DNA from: Luzula sylvatica
Lineage: Eukaryota; Streptophyta; Magnoliopsida; Poales; Juncaceae
Direction of reading: 5' to 3'
Length of the DNA stretch: 64,000 bases
Assembly (NCBI GenBank): GCA_946800325.1
Contig: OX326958.1
Coordinates: 66,878,366-66,942,365, forward strand
Both the position numbers and the translations under genes were made by a program. The notes below the pieces were generated by a model, which searched no databases, was not told where the DNA came from, and was given only the letters and a program-made list of their open reading frames with translations. Below are positions 37,579 to 51,708 of this stretch, one piece after another. Positions within the stretch are counted from its first letter, which is position 1. The number at the start of each line of letters is the position of its first letter.

Positions 37579-39701
37579 TCTATCTATATACTAATGCAAG
37601 GGGATTTGCTGCCTCCTGGTGCAGCCACGTCACCAGGGGCCTATTCGTAAATTTTTTTTTTTTTTACATTTTGGTCCTTTTTGATTTACAAATTGGTTTT
37701 TTTTTAAAAAAAAAATTTACATTTTGGTTCTTTTTTTTACATTTTGGTCCTTTATATTTGCATTTTGGTCCTTCGAAGTTTTAATATTCACATTTTGGTC
37801 CAGGGGCCTCAAATTGGTCCTTTTTTTAAAAAAAATTACATTTTGGTTCTTCTTTATCACATTTCGGTCCTTTATATTTGCATTTTGGTCCTTTTTTCGA
37901 AAAAAAATTACATTTTGGTCCGTTTTTTTACATTTTGGTCCTTTATATTTGCATTTTGGCCCTTCGAAGTTTTGAAATTTACATTTTAATCCAGGCAGCC
38001 ACGTCACCAGGGGTCTATTTGTAAAAAAAAAAAAAATTTACATTTTGGTCATTTTTTATTTACAAATTGGTCCTTTTTTTAAAAAAAAATTTACATTTTG
38101 GTCCTTCTTTTTTACATTTTGGTCCTTTATATTTGCATTTTGGTCCTTCGAAATTTTAATATTCACATTTTTGTCCAGGGGCCTCAAATTGGTCCTGTTT
38201 TTTAAAACAAATTACATTTTGGTCCTTTTTTATCACATTTCGGTCCTTTATATTTGCATTTTGGTCCTTCGCAGTTTTAAAATTTACATTTTGGTCCTTT
38301 ATTATTTTTCTTGCCTGGTGCAGCCACGTCACCAGGGGCATATTTGTAAAAAAAAATATTTTTTTTACATTTTGGTCCTTTTTTATTTACAAATTGGTCC
38401 TTTTTTCGAAAAAAATTTATATTTTGGTCCTTTTTCCATTTTGGTCCTTTTTGATTTACAAATTGGTCCTTTTTTCGAAAAAAATTTACATTTTGGTCCT
38501 TTTGTTTCTCATTTTGGTCCTTTATATTTGCATTTTGGCCCTTCGAAGTTTTGAAATTTACATTTTAGTCCAGGGGCCTCAAATTGGTCATATTTTTTAA
38601 AAAAAATTATATTTTTGTCCTTTTTTCACATTTTGGTCCTTTATATTTGCATTTTTGTCCTCCGAAGTTTTAAAATTTACATTTTGGTCCTTTATTATTT
38701 TTCTTGAAAAACTAAAATAATATTATAATAAGTTGAACAATATTAATAAAAGAACATCTTACAAATATTTAAAAATAAAATATCACAAAACTATTAAAAA
38801 ATACATAAAAAGAAAACTAAAATAAAAAATAGATGTTTAAATAGATATTTTCTATGAATATATTTGCAAGGTGTTTATTTATTATCATTTAATGTTAGTT
38901 TTTTTATGAATAAAGAATGTAATATTAAAATTATATAAACAAAATATGTAATAATTTAAATTTTTTTAAATCACTACGTGTTAAGAAGTGTTTATGAATT
39001 TTCTTAAAATTAATAAAAAATAACAAAAATAAGTTTTAATTATTACATATGAGATTTGGAGGGTATTTTGGAAAAAAAAAAATTAATATCATCCATAAGG
39101 AGTATTTTAAAATAAAAGTTTGGTAAAAAAAATTTTTTTTTGGGAGTTTACGAAAAGATAGAGAATTTTTTATAATATCCAAAAAAAATTAGGGGGTTAA
39201 AAATATACCAAATCATGGATGTGCGAATAATCATGACATAATTTAAATTAAAGATTCGAACGAAACGGTTAGCGATGACATCGTCAAACTTTGTTGTTGG
39301 CTGACGACACAAAGGACGAAAAATATTTGTACTAAATATGTAGCGAAATTAAAGATTTGTGAAATTAAAAACACTCTTTTTTTCAGCAATGTTTTCTGAA
39401 CTATTATGTTCTTAATAAATTTCATGACGAATCATTCGTTTTTTTTCCTTATTTTACTTATGAAGTATAAAATATAGATAATTTTTTTAGCAATAACCGT
39501 TTGAATTATTCAAGAAATCCGGCTCTTAAAATTTTCAAACGATTTTTGCTACAAAATTTCACTCGCACACAACACACTAAATTACACATATAATAATGAT
39601 TACAAAAAGAAAGTCACATACACAAAACGAACAATAATTTTTTTCAACTACATTACTTATAAACCCGAACAGCCCGCGCAATTGCGCAGGGGTAATGCTA
39701 G
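37579..39701 (+). mobile_element. Non-autonomous Helitron, 2.12 kb, plus strand
   Basis: Begins TCTATCTATATACTAATGC and ends with the hairpin cccgcgcaattgcgc, a short spacer and CTAG (39698-39701). It is inserted between gaA and Tta; copy 1 shows the empty site gaattatc (about 11178). The 5' half is an array of ttacattttggtcctttt phrases with gcagccacgtcaccagg markers. From about 38700 to 39205 it is related to half of the MULE-type MITE. It is a sister of the Helitron at 32612-34760 in opposite orientation. No coding capacity. Confidence 0.9.
37620..38700. repeat. Short-repeat array inside the plus-strand Helitron
   Basis: Complement of the array at 33190-34735: ttacattttggtcc, caaattggtccttttt and gcattttggtccttcgaag, with gtgcagccacgtcaccagg at about 37620, 37985 and 38318. 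Long open frames rich in F, W and S are translation artefacts of this array. Confidence 0.85.
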
Positions 39702-39820
39702 TTATCATCAATTCAAGATACTCGTCTTGTACGATTTTTTTTCCTAAACATCGTTACAGTCAGAAATGTTTCACGGGACGAGGTGATGGGTGAGCTACTG
39801 AGCTCCACGGGTAAAAAGGT

Positions 39821-40475
39821 GGTGTGTGGAAACTTCGATGGTGAAGTTCAACTTTTCACGTGGCAAACAACAAGAATAAAATACATTTTTGCATATATTT
39901 CTTTTGGTTTTATGATTTTTAAATAATATATTTGTTACCCAAATTTAAATAAAATGTGTTTTCAATTTTTCATTGCTCCTTAGAATGAGGTTATGAGGTT
40001 ATGATAACGAATGCGACCGAGACTATAGAGTGCATTACTTTTTAGGCATCATCATTCATTGCCTCGGAATAATTAAAGTAGGATGGGACAAAAGATGTTC
40101 ACTTTCAAATATAACCTCAAATAATTTATTATTTATAATAGATATAAGTATATATATTTTTTGAAATTACAAAATTGAACTAAATACTTTTTAATACCAT
40201 ATGTTATTATTTTTGAAAAAAAAGATATATCTATTCACACATTAAAGGCAGTTAAGTTGAAATTCATCCACGAATTATTTGACAGTGTTTATTATTATTT
40301 TCAATAAAAAATTTATATATATCACTTGAAATTATGAAAACACATTTTATTTAAATTTGGGTAACTATATATTATTTAAAAATCATAAAACCAAGAGAAA
40401 TATATGCAAAAATGTATTTTATTCTTGTTGTTTGCCACGTAAAAAGTTGAACTTCACCATCGATGTTTCCCCACA
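39821..40475. repeat. Long inverted repeat element (MITE-like), copy 2
   Basis: Counterpart of 11304-11961, with arms of about 160 bp that are inverted complements (gatggtgaagttcaac at the left, gttgaacttcaccatc at the right). Confidence 0.7.
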
Positions 40476-40476
40476 C

Positions 40477-40842
40477 TTAGAGGTGGCAATCGGATGGGTC
40501 GGGTCGGGTTCGGGTCATTTCGAATTCGGGTCGTTTCGGTTTGTGGGTCATTCGGGTCATCGGGTCGTTCGGGTCGCGGGTCATTCGTGTTTCGAGTTGT
40601 TCGGGTTCGGATCGTTTCGATTTTCGGGTCATTCGGTTTCGGGTTGTTTCGGTTTTCGAGTCATTCGGGTTCGGGTCACTTCGGTTTTCGGGTCAATCAG
40701 TTTCGGATCGTTTCGGTTTTCGGGTCATTCGGTTCCGAGTCGTTTCGGTTTTCGGATCATTCGGGTCTTGGCTATTTTGATTTTCGGGTAATTCGGATTT
40801 CGAAAAATTTGATTTCGAACCTTTCGATTTTCCAAAAATTTA
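40477..40842. mobile_element. hAT-like CGGGTC MITE, truncated (copy 2)
   Basis: Left end tagaggtggcaa and part of the cgggtcattcgg array, matching 11963-12318; it then breaks off into unrelated DNA. This is the right limit of part A homology in copy 2. Confidence 0.75.
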
Positions 40843-41318
40843 GAATAATATTTTTTTTTTATATCAGTGATTACTGTTCACGCGTTGAAAAAAAATATAT
40901 AAAATTTTATTCTCCTCCAATATGTACCTGTCGTATTCTCCATATTTGTACTATTGCATTTAATTAACGTGATAATTAGAACATATCATTAAATATTCAT
41001 TAAAATTTATTCAAATTTACGAATTCGAATAAATATTAATTATGTATTAAATTAATAGCTAACGTGTACTAATTATCATTTTAATTAAATATACTAATTA
41101 TAACATAGATATGTTATGGTAAAATCTGGAAAAATATATCATATTTTGAATTAAAATCAATCTCTCAATCTTTGTGACCTGCTCAACATTTGAAATGTCG
41201 AGAATTTTGAAATCTCTCGTGTCGAGAGTGTTATTTTGCAAATTTTCAAACTCTGTTGTCTATTTTTGGTATTATCAAATTTATCGGGTCCATATACAAA
41301 AAATTCTCTTAAAAAAAT
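40843..41318. other. Junction DNA between parts A and C in copy 2
   Basis: About 0.5 kb of AT-rich sequence with no match that I noticed in copy 1. It replaces the 6 kb present there (12319-18402). No gene seen. Confidence 0.5.
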
Positions 41319-41404
41319 TACCAAAATCCAATTTAGATGGTGAATTCACCTTCATCATGGAAACCGAGAATGGATTTCATGGCTTTGAAGAAATGATCCG
41401 TATG

Positions 41405-43404
41405 CAAAGGAGCTTAACTGAATGGAGGCTAATGGAGCTAATACGACAAGATTGGGAGATAATTAAAAAGGCGTATGCAAAGGAGCTTGTGCAGAGGATA
41501 CCTGAGGAGGATGGAGATGTTGAGGAGGTAGAAGAGCAGTAAACTGTGAAGGTAGGGGAAGAAGACGAATGTTGAATAAAACGACCTAAGCAGCGATAGA
41601 ATTGGTAATAAAATGGGGAATGGCAGAGTAGTAGCTTTGGTCGGAAAGGGGGAATGATAAGATGGAATCTAAATACTGAATAATGATTCTTGGTTTCTAT
41701 TAACTGGGATTAGAGTTTTAAGGCATATCAAAATTCAGTATAAAATACAATGGAAAGTCAAATCCAGTATTGAAAGATTTTGTGAAAGTACTTGCTGGAG
41801 CTTTATGGAGAGGAGGATAGTGCATATGCTTAGTTATTTCATTTAGTCCTCGAGTCTATTATGTTAGTAATTGAAGGAGTCTGTACGTTTGACTTTTCTT
41901 TTTCTTTTCTTTTTCGGTTGTTTTTTTTTTGGATTCTAAGGGGGTGTTTGGATGCATGGAATTAGGGATGGAATTGAATCTTAAAATTCCAATAATGCAA
42001 ATTCTTTGTTTGGCACAAATAATTATGGAAATAATTAGATGGTGGAGCATATCATAATTCCATTTTTCTTGCAAATTGTAATTCCAATAAAAGTTGGAGT
42101 GTCAAAGTGGAGCATCTTCATCTAATTATTAAATTAATTTAATTAATATTATGATAATTTTATAAGTATTAATCAATATAACTAATATTATATTATATTA
42201 ATATATGGATAAATAATTATTTTATCATAATATAATTAATAATTAATAAATATAATTAATATTATAATAAAATAATTATTTTAACTATAGTATATATTAA
42301 TAGATAAAATATAAAATTTTAATAATATAGATGTACATTTAACATTTTTTAATTATTATTATAATATTATTATTAGGTAATTGCAAATATTATAGGAATT
42401 ATATTAAAATATTAAAATAATAATTTTAATAATAAGATATATATTAATAGATAAAATTTAATATTATAATAATATAAAAGTAAATTTAATATTTTTTTAT
42501 TATTATAATATAATTATTAATATTATAGTAATTATATTAAAATAACATGCTAATTATTTTAATTATAATATATATTAATAGATAAAATATAACATTATAA
42601 TAATATAAAAGTATATTTCTTTTATATTTAATATTATTATTATATAATTGCTAATATTATAATAAATATATTAAAACAATAATATTACTTACATTATATA
42701 TGATTAGATAAATTATAATATTATAATAATATAGAAGTACATTTAATATTTTCAAATTATTATTATACAATTTATAATATTATAGAACTTATATTGAAAT
42801 AATAAAATAATTATTTTAATAATAATATATATTAATAGATATAATATAATAATATAAAAGTACAGTTAATATTTTATATTATTTTCTATATAATTCCTAA
42901 TATTATAGTAATTATATTAAAATTATTAACTAAATTCCAATATTTTCATAATTACTTATAAAATACAACAATATAATAGAATTTTAAATAATAATATTGT
43001 TATAATTTTATATTGAAATAATGTTATATTATAATAATATGTTTTTATCTAACTAATATTACAATAATAATATTACAATAATATTATTATTATTTATTAA
43101 TTTTAATGAAATATTATTTCTACATTTTTAATAACAAAATTCCAAATTTTTATGACCAACCAAACAAAGAATTATATTTTCCAGCATCTTATAATTCGGA
43201 CATCCAAACAAACTGTGGAATTGCTAATTCCAGAATTTTTTACTCCTCCACCTTATAATCCGATTCCATTCTACTAATTCCGCTTGCCAAACGGCCCCAA
43301 AGAGTTTTTCACACTTTTTTAGAGGTTGTAAAAACTTAATGATTAATTAAGTAATAAAAGTGGGACCTATGAATCCACTCTATTTTGATAAAAAAAAAAA
43401 AAAA
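41405..43404. other. Copy-2-specific insertion, 2.0 kb
   Basis: Copy 1 runs straight from gatccgtat to catccactgaatttc (18493-18515), whereas here 2 kb intervenes, ending in a run of A (43389-43404). The first part has a short frame, SLTEWRLMELIRQDWEIIKK.. ending EEDGDVEEVEEQ at 41542, which I do not recognise; it could be retrotransposon- or gene-derived. The second part is the MITE at 41940-43298. Confidence 0.55.
41940..43298. mobile_element. PIF/Harbinger-like MITE with an AT-only core
   Basis: The left end, gggggtgtttggatgcatgg, and the inverted right end (ggggccgtttggcaagcgg) share GGGG..GTTTGG, and inner parts share ggaattag and atggaatt. The interior (42110-43130) is almost entirely A and T, with repeated ttattataatataatt phrases. 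Flanking trinucleotides are taa and aaa, close to but not a perfect 3-bp TSD. No coding capacity. Confidence 0.65.
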
Positions 43405-43840
43405 ATCCACTGAATTTCAGCATTAAAAAAAAAAAATTAAATTAAATAAAAAAACTTGAGAAAAATGAATAAATTAAATACTGGTCATTGGGGATCTCGG
43501 CTCCTTGAAAACTCGCGACATTCCGAACAAATTCTTGCATACTCGAGACAATATCACCAACATTAAATTAATTTTTATTTTCCTTTTTGGACTCATACTC
43601 TTCCATCTCCTTTCTCTCTCAAAAGCCATGAATCGTTAAGCTCGTCCTCTCCACCATTAAGCCATGAATCCTTACTTCTTTAGAAATGCCTAATGAAAAG
43701 AAAACAATAATTGAGCAAACGGGGATTAATAAAGTCTTGATTGCGCTAAATTATGAAGATATAATTAATAAAGTGAAAAAAATTTGTGAAATTACTCTGT
43801 TGCTAGGATTAATAATATACAATGTAGTGTACTGATTAGC

Positions 43841-44065
43841 TTAACTGCGAGGCAACACCTGAATTAAAAGAAAAAAGAAAAAAGAAAAAAGAAAGAACAA
43901 AATATTAGTATTTAATAGTGAAAAATAATATAATTTCAATGTGGGTAAATTTCTAAAAACATACTCAATGAAATTGTCATATTCGATGGCTCTATTTTTG
44001 CCTCCAGAATTATCGAATTTGGAAACGAGTAACTTTTCATATTGGAGGCTCCATTTTTGTCGTAA
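43841..44065 (-). pseudogene. Penta-EF-hand gene remnant (copy 2)
   Basis: Counterpart of 18937-22049 without the LINE. The exon ending at 43965 encodes YEKLLVSKFDNSGG..AIEYDNFIE. A 106-bp intron (43859-43964) with a gtatgt donor and ttcag acceptor follows, then CCLAVK from 43858. Without the rest of the family's domains it is a fragment. The short intron shows the ancestral state before the LINE insertion. Confidence 0.5.
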
Positions 44066-44605
44066 CATGTAAAAACATACATATCAGTGGCTTGTCGTAG
44101 CTTGTTGTAGCCTGAATTATGCCGTCGGCGAACCATACCAATTAAAAAGTCTGGCCACGGTTTGACAAACGCCAAATCAGTGAAAGGTTTGCTCTGAATT
44201 TCATGCAGGAGAAATGGCGTCTCTCTCCCTATAATCTGGTTTTGGTTCTGGTCTGTGTGTGCCCCTATCGTTCGATTCGGTGGCCAACTTGATCATGTTT
44301 CCCAGTACCGTAAGAAGGTATGGTACATGTCTCTTTCTCCATTAAAAATAAGAAAAAGAAATATGAATAAATATTCTATAATCTTCTGTCTGTTGAAAAG
44401 TGAAAGAAAAATATAAGTGTGAATAAATGAGTGGCTCGGATTGTTTCACTTTTATCAAACGGTTAGTAAGAAATATACGTGTCTAACCGTGAATGCTTGG
44501 TATTGGAAAATTAATAAGAGGGTAAAATTAGAGCGAGACAATAGTAGTTCCCTTCAACGAATATGCACCACTCACTCACTCACTCACTGACTCACTCACT
44601 CGCAC

Positions 44606-44612
44606 TATAAAT
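44606..44612 (+). promoter_or_regulatory. TATA box of PCR copy 2
   Basis: TATAAAT 86 bp before the ATG, in the same context as 22584-22590; preceded by a CACT repeat (about 44570-44600). Confidence 0.65.
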
Positions 44613-44691
44613 ACATAAGAATAATGTATTTCTGATCTATCCACCAAAACCCTCAGGCCTCAACATAAGTCAATACCCTCAGACCGGTGGA

Positions 44692-48044
<3,353 letters not shown>

Positions 48045-48395
48045 AGCAAGTTTTGATCGTAACATTAAAAAATGTGATCAAAAATTCAGGTTTAGTATAA
48101 TAAAATAAAACCCTGGAAAAGAAGCTTGCGCTATGAAATTATCCAATAATTAGTGTTATTTATGGTGATTTGTGTGGGTAGGTTCTACGCATCTACTGTG
48201 GAGTGATTTGTATTATACAACTATTATCTTAAGTTCACATTACTAATAAATTTGCGATTTGTGTTATACAAATATTATCTTGAGTTGACATTTAGCAAAG
48301 GTTCAACAAAATATTTAGGTCTAAAAATAAATTTTATTTTATTATGTGTGTAAGGGAGAATCGGTCCATAACAAGTTATCATTTTAGCAAATATC

Positions 48396-48403
<8 letters not shown>

Positions 48404-48471
<68 letters not shown>
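48404..48471 (+). repeat. (CT)n(AT)n microsatellite
   Basis: CT followed by an AT run; the counterpart at 26401-26460 is nearly all CT. Confidence 0.9.
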
Positions 48472-48473
<2 letters not shown>

Positions 48474-48513
48474 TATAGATATAGAGAAAGAGTATCGTGC
48501 TTTCTTTAAGATA

Positions 48514-48965
48514 CGGGTGGTCAACCGATTCGGTTTTCGAATTCAGTTTAATCAATTCATTCCAGTTCAAAAATGATAGTGTTCGGTTATTCGGTTCGGT
48601 TCGATTTTGATGTTTTGAAAACTGATTAAACCGAACTGACTGAACAACATCGCATTTTTCATAATTTTTAATATGTCAATGTTATAATATAAAAAATTAA
48701 TATAATAATCTTACAAATAATACAGTTATATTTTATAATATGTTTTTATATTTTTTACAAATAAATATAATTTTTTTGATAAATTTATTTTTATTTTAAA
48801 ATTTTAAAATGTTTCTTATTCGATTCAACTGAATAAACCGAATAAGAGTTTGATTTATTTTGTTCGGTTTTGAATCGGTTTGAAAGTTAAAACGATTCGA
48901 TTCGGATTAAATTGATTAGGTCTAATTCAGATCGGTTTGAACCGAACCGACCGAATGAACATCCA
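48514..48965. mobile_element. GGTTCGG-type MITE, 452 bp (copy 2)
   Basis: The left end (cgggtggtcaaccgattcgg) and the inverted right end (tggatgttcattcggtcgg) are similar. It is flanked by ttctttaagata (48502-48513) and ttctttgagata (48966-48977), which differ at one position of 12. A direct repeat of that length is unusual for a DNA transposon, so the class is uncertain. Confidence 0.55.
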
Positions 48966-49810
48966 TTCTTTGAGATATGTAGATGGCTAGACTAAAGTAA
49001 ACTAAGAAAAACAGACAATTTTTTTTCAATTTAGTTACGGACCAACGCTATAACACGTATGTTTATATTTTTTTTGTGCTCTCTAGTTGTGTGCCTACTC
49101 CTATAGTCTTTATGTATGTTTGTGCTTACTTTTATTCGATGATAATTTTGCATATATCCAAAAGAAATTATAAAATACAAGCTATCTTAAATTTAGTTGC
49201 AAAATTAATAATTATTATATTTATGTACTTAGAAAGAACAAAAGTTCGTTAAATCATTAGTAAATATTGTATTACTTAAATCTTTAATATTTTTTTTAAT
49301 AAATATTTTATTAATATCATATTTGAGATATTTTTTGTTAAGTTAATATAATATAAATATTCAATTAGTCTCGTTAATTTCAAGATGTTTCTTTTAATAT
49401 TGTTGTTTAGTTTATTATTATTGATGTTAGTTTTTCAAGAAAAAACAATAGATGAATTTGTCCTTCATCCATTGATACCAATGAGACTTGAACCCACAAT
49501 CTCTCACAACTAACAGTACTAACTATGTATGCAATTACACTCAATATCATGAGCATGTAAATATTAATTTACCGAACTACCAATTGCAATTAGGATTAAC
49601 TGCATAAAAAATAGTATAACTTTATACCAAAAATATGTGTTTACAAAAAATACATATCTATATAAAAAAATATTTTTTTTATCCAAGAATTAGTACATAT
49701 TTAAAAAAGAATCATTTTGCATGTCAGAGAAATGCATTCCGGATTCACTTTGGAGTTGCCTCTGCCCACTGATCGTCCATTCATGCATCCTGGAGTTGTC
49801 CATGACCACT

Positions 49811-50512
49811 GATCGGTTCATTATGCTTATGACCGCTTATTGTGAAAAACCAAAATTTCGTAATGTTTATACAATGTTGTGAAGAGCTGTGTACTACAAC
49901 TTTCGATACAAGTGTTCACAACAACATGATATTTCGACTCCCCAAACCCTAAATAGAATGCTATGACTGCTTATTATGAAAAAGAAAAATTTCATAAATT
50001 TTTGTACCATGTTGCGAAAAGTTATATAATAAAACTTTCGATACAAATATTCTCAAAAACATTTTATTCGGACTCTCCAAGGGCATAACTAGATTTCTAT
50101 TACCTCTTATTACGAAAAACCAAATTTCGTAATGTTTGTACAATCTTGTGAAAAGTTGTGTCGTAAATTTTTTGATACAAATGTTCTCAAAAAAATATTA
50201 TTTGTACTCTCAAATGCCTAAATAGATTATTATGACTGCTTATCGCGAAAAATAAATTTTCGTAATGTTTGTGCAATCTTGTGAAAGTTTGCATCGAAAA
50301 CATTCTAATCAAATGTTCTAAAAAAAATGTTATTTGGATTCCCCAATGCCTAAATGGATGGCTAGGACAAAAACCCAACTTTCGTGTTGTTTGTACAATC
50401 AAGTGAAAAGTTATGTCGTAAAAACTTTCCATACATATGTTCTAAAAAAAGTTATTCTGAAAAAATGTGCGTTGTAAATCATTCGATACAAATATTCTCA
50501 AAAAAATGTTGT
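49811..50512. repeat. About 133-bp tandem repeat array, left part
   Basis: Degenerate units marked by tgaccgcttattgtgaaaaa, tttcgtaatgtttgtacaat, cgatacaaatgttctcaaaa and cctaaatagattgct. Unit starts are near 49831, 49963, 50100 and 50233. The array continues at 57403 after the copia insertion. Confidence 0.85.
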
Positions 50513-51695
50513 TGATGGGAATTCGCCCGACCTCGGGCCCACGCAGCGGATATGAAGGCCCGGTCCGGTTCCCAAAATCCAAGATCACGCCATGACTTCG
50601 AGGGTACGATGCAAAGTAGGATAGACGATTACCAGCGTGAAATTGATCACGCACGACGGGTTGATCGTTCTTCCTTATTTCTCCAGTCACGTTGGTGACT
50701 AGCACGTGAGTCCCATACCACACGTCTCCCACCGTCTTGACGCGCCTCCGGTTGTCTTCGTGCGTCCCACGTCCAAGCGCTTCCACCGTCTTTGACCGTT
50801 CTTTCTCTCCCTCGAGTTGATCACAATCGAAGAGCCACAAGTGTCGCTCCTCTACTTGTATCCACCGTGAGTCGGAGTTCGTCGGTCGCAGATGCACCTG
50901 TCTAGACGATGCACCGGCGAACTTGCTTGATCGATTGATTCTCTTCTCCGGAAAAACTGTTTTTCTCGGTTTTTCTCTCTTCGCACTCTTTCACTCTTGA
51001 GAAAGATTCTCTCTAATTTCTGGATTAATCTTATTAATTCCAACAGGAGTTGAACTGAATGAATTGGTTGGATTGAATCAATTGGTCTAGAGAGAGAGAG
51101 AGAGAAACATCCTATTTATATCACATAGGATAATGATGGGCCAAAATGTATGTATATCTCATATACACCTTTTCAGACAGAAAACTGCAGACACCCTTTC
51201 AGTATTCTGTTGAAATGAAAATATTAAATCGTTCCAACCGACTTTCAAGATTCACGACAGTTGTAGATAATCTTATTTGCGTTCCAACCCAATTTGGCTT
51301 GGCCCAATTGGAGTTCGGATGCGAAAGTTACGGACGTTTTACTAACTGTATGTCAAACGGTCGCACCCTTTCGGTATTCCATCAGAACGACACTGATACT
51401 TCGCTCAAATGAAAACTATTACAACATGAAAGTTCTAGATAATCTCATTATCTATCTAACCCAATTTGAACCATTCTAATCGGAGTGTCCTACTGAAAGT
51501 TATTCCAGTTGTACTAAAACAGCTTAAACTAAATTTTCTGGTTTTCTTAATAAAAACCGTTTCTTATCAATTTAACCATGTATATCCAATATACATATGT
51601 GCATATAATATACACATTATTTATGCCCACGAACGCGTACGTTCGTTTATCCTTGTGTACACTTTTACGGTTGATCCGAAACTGTATTTCCTTCA
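50513..51695 (-). repeat. 3' LTR of the copia element
   Basis: 1183 bp, highly similar to the other LTR over its whole length, with scattered substitutions (for example acctcgg against actccgg near the outer edge). A minus-strand frame of about 130-150 codons runs through both LTRs (50442-50897 here), but I recognise nothing in it. Confidence 0.92.
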
Positions 51696-51708
51696 GTCTC
51701 CCACTCAA

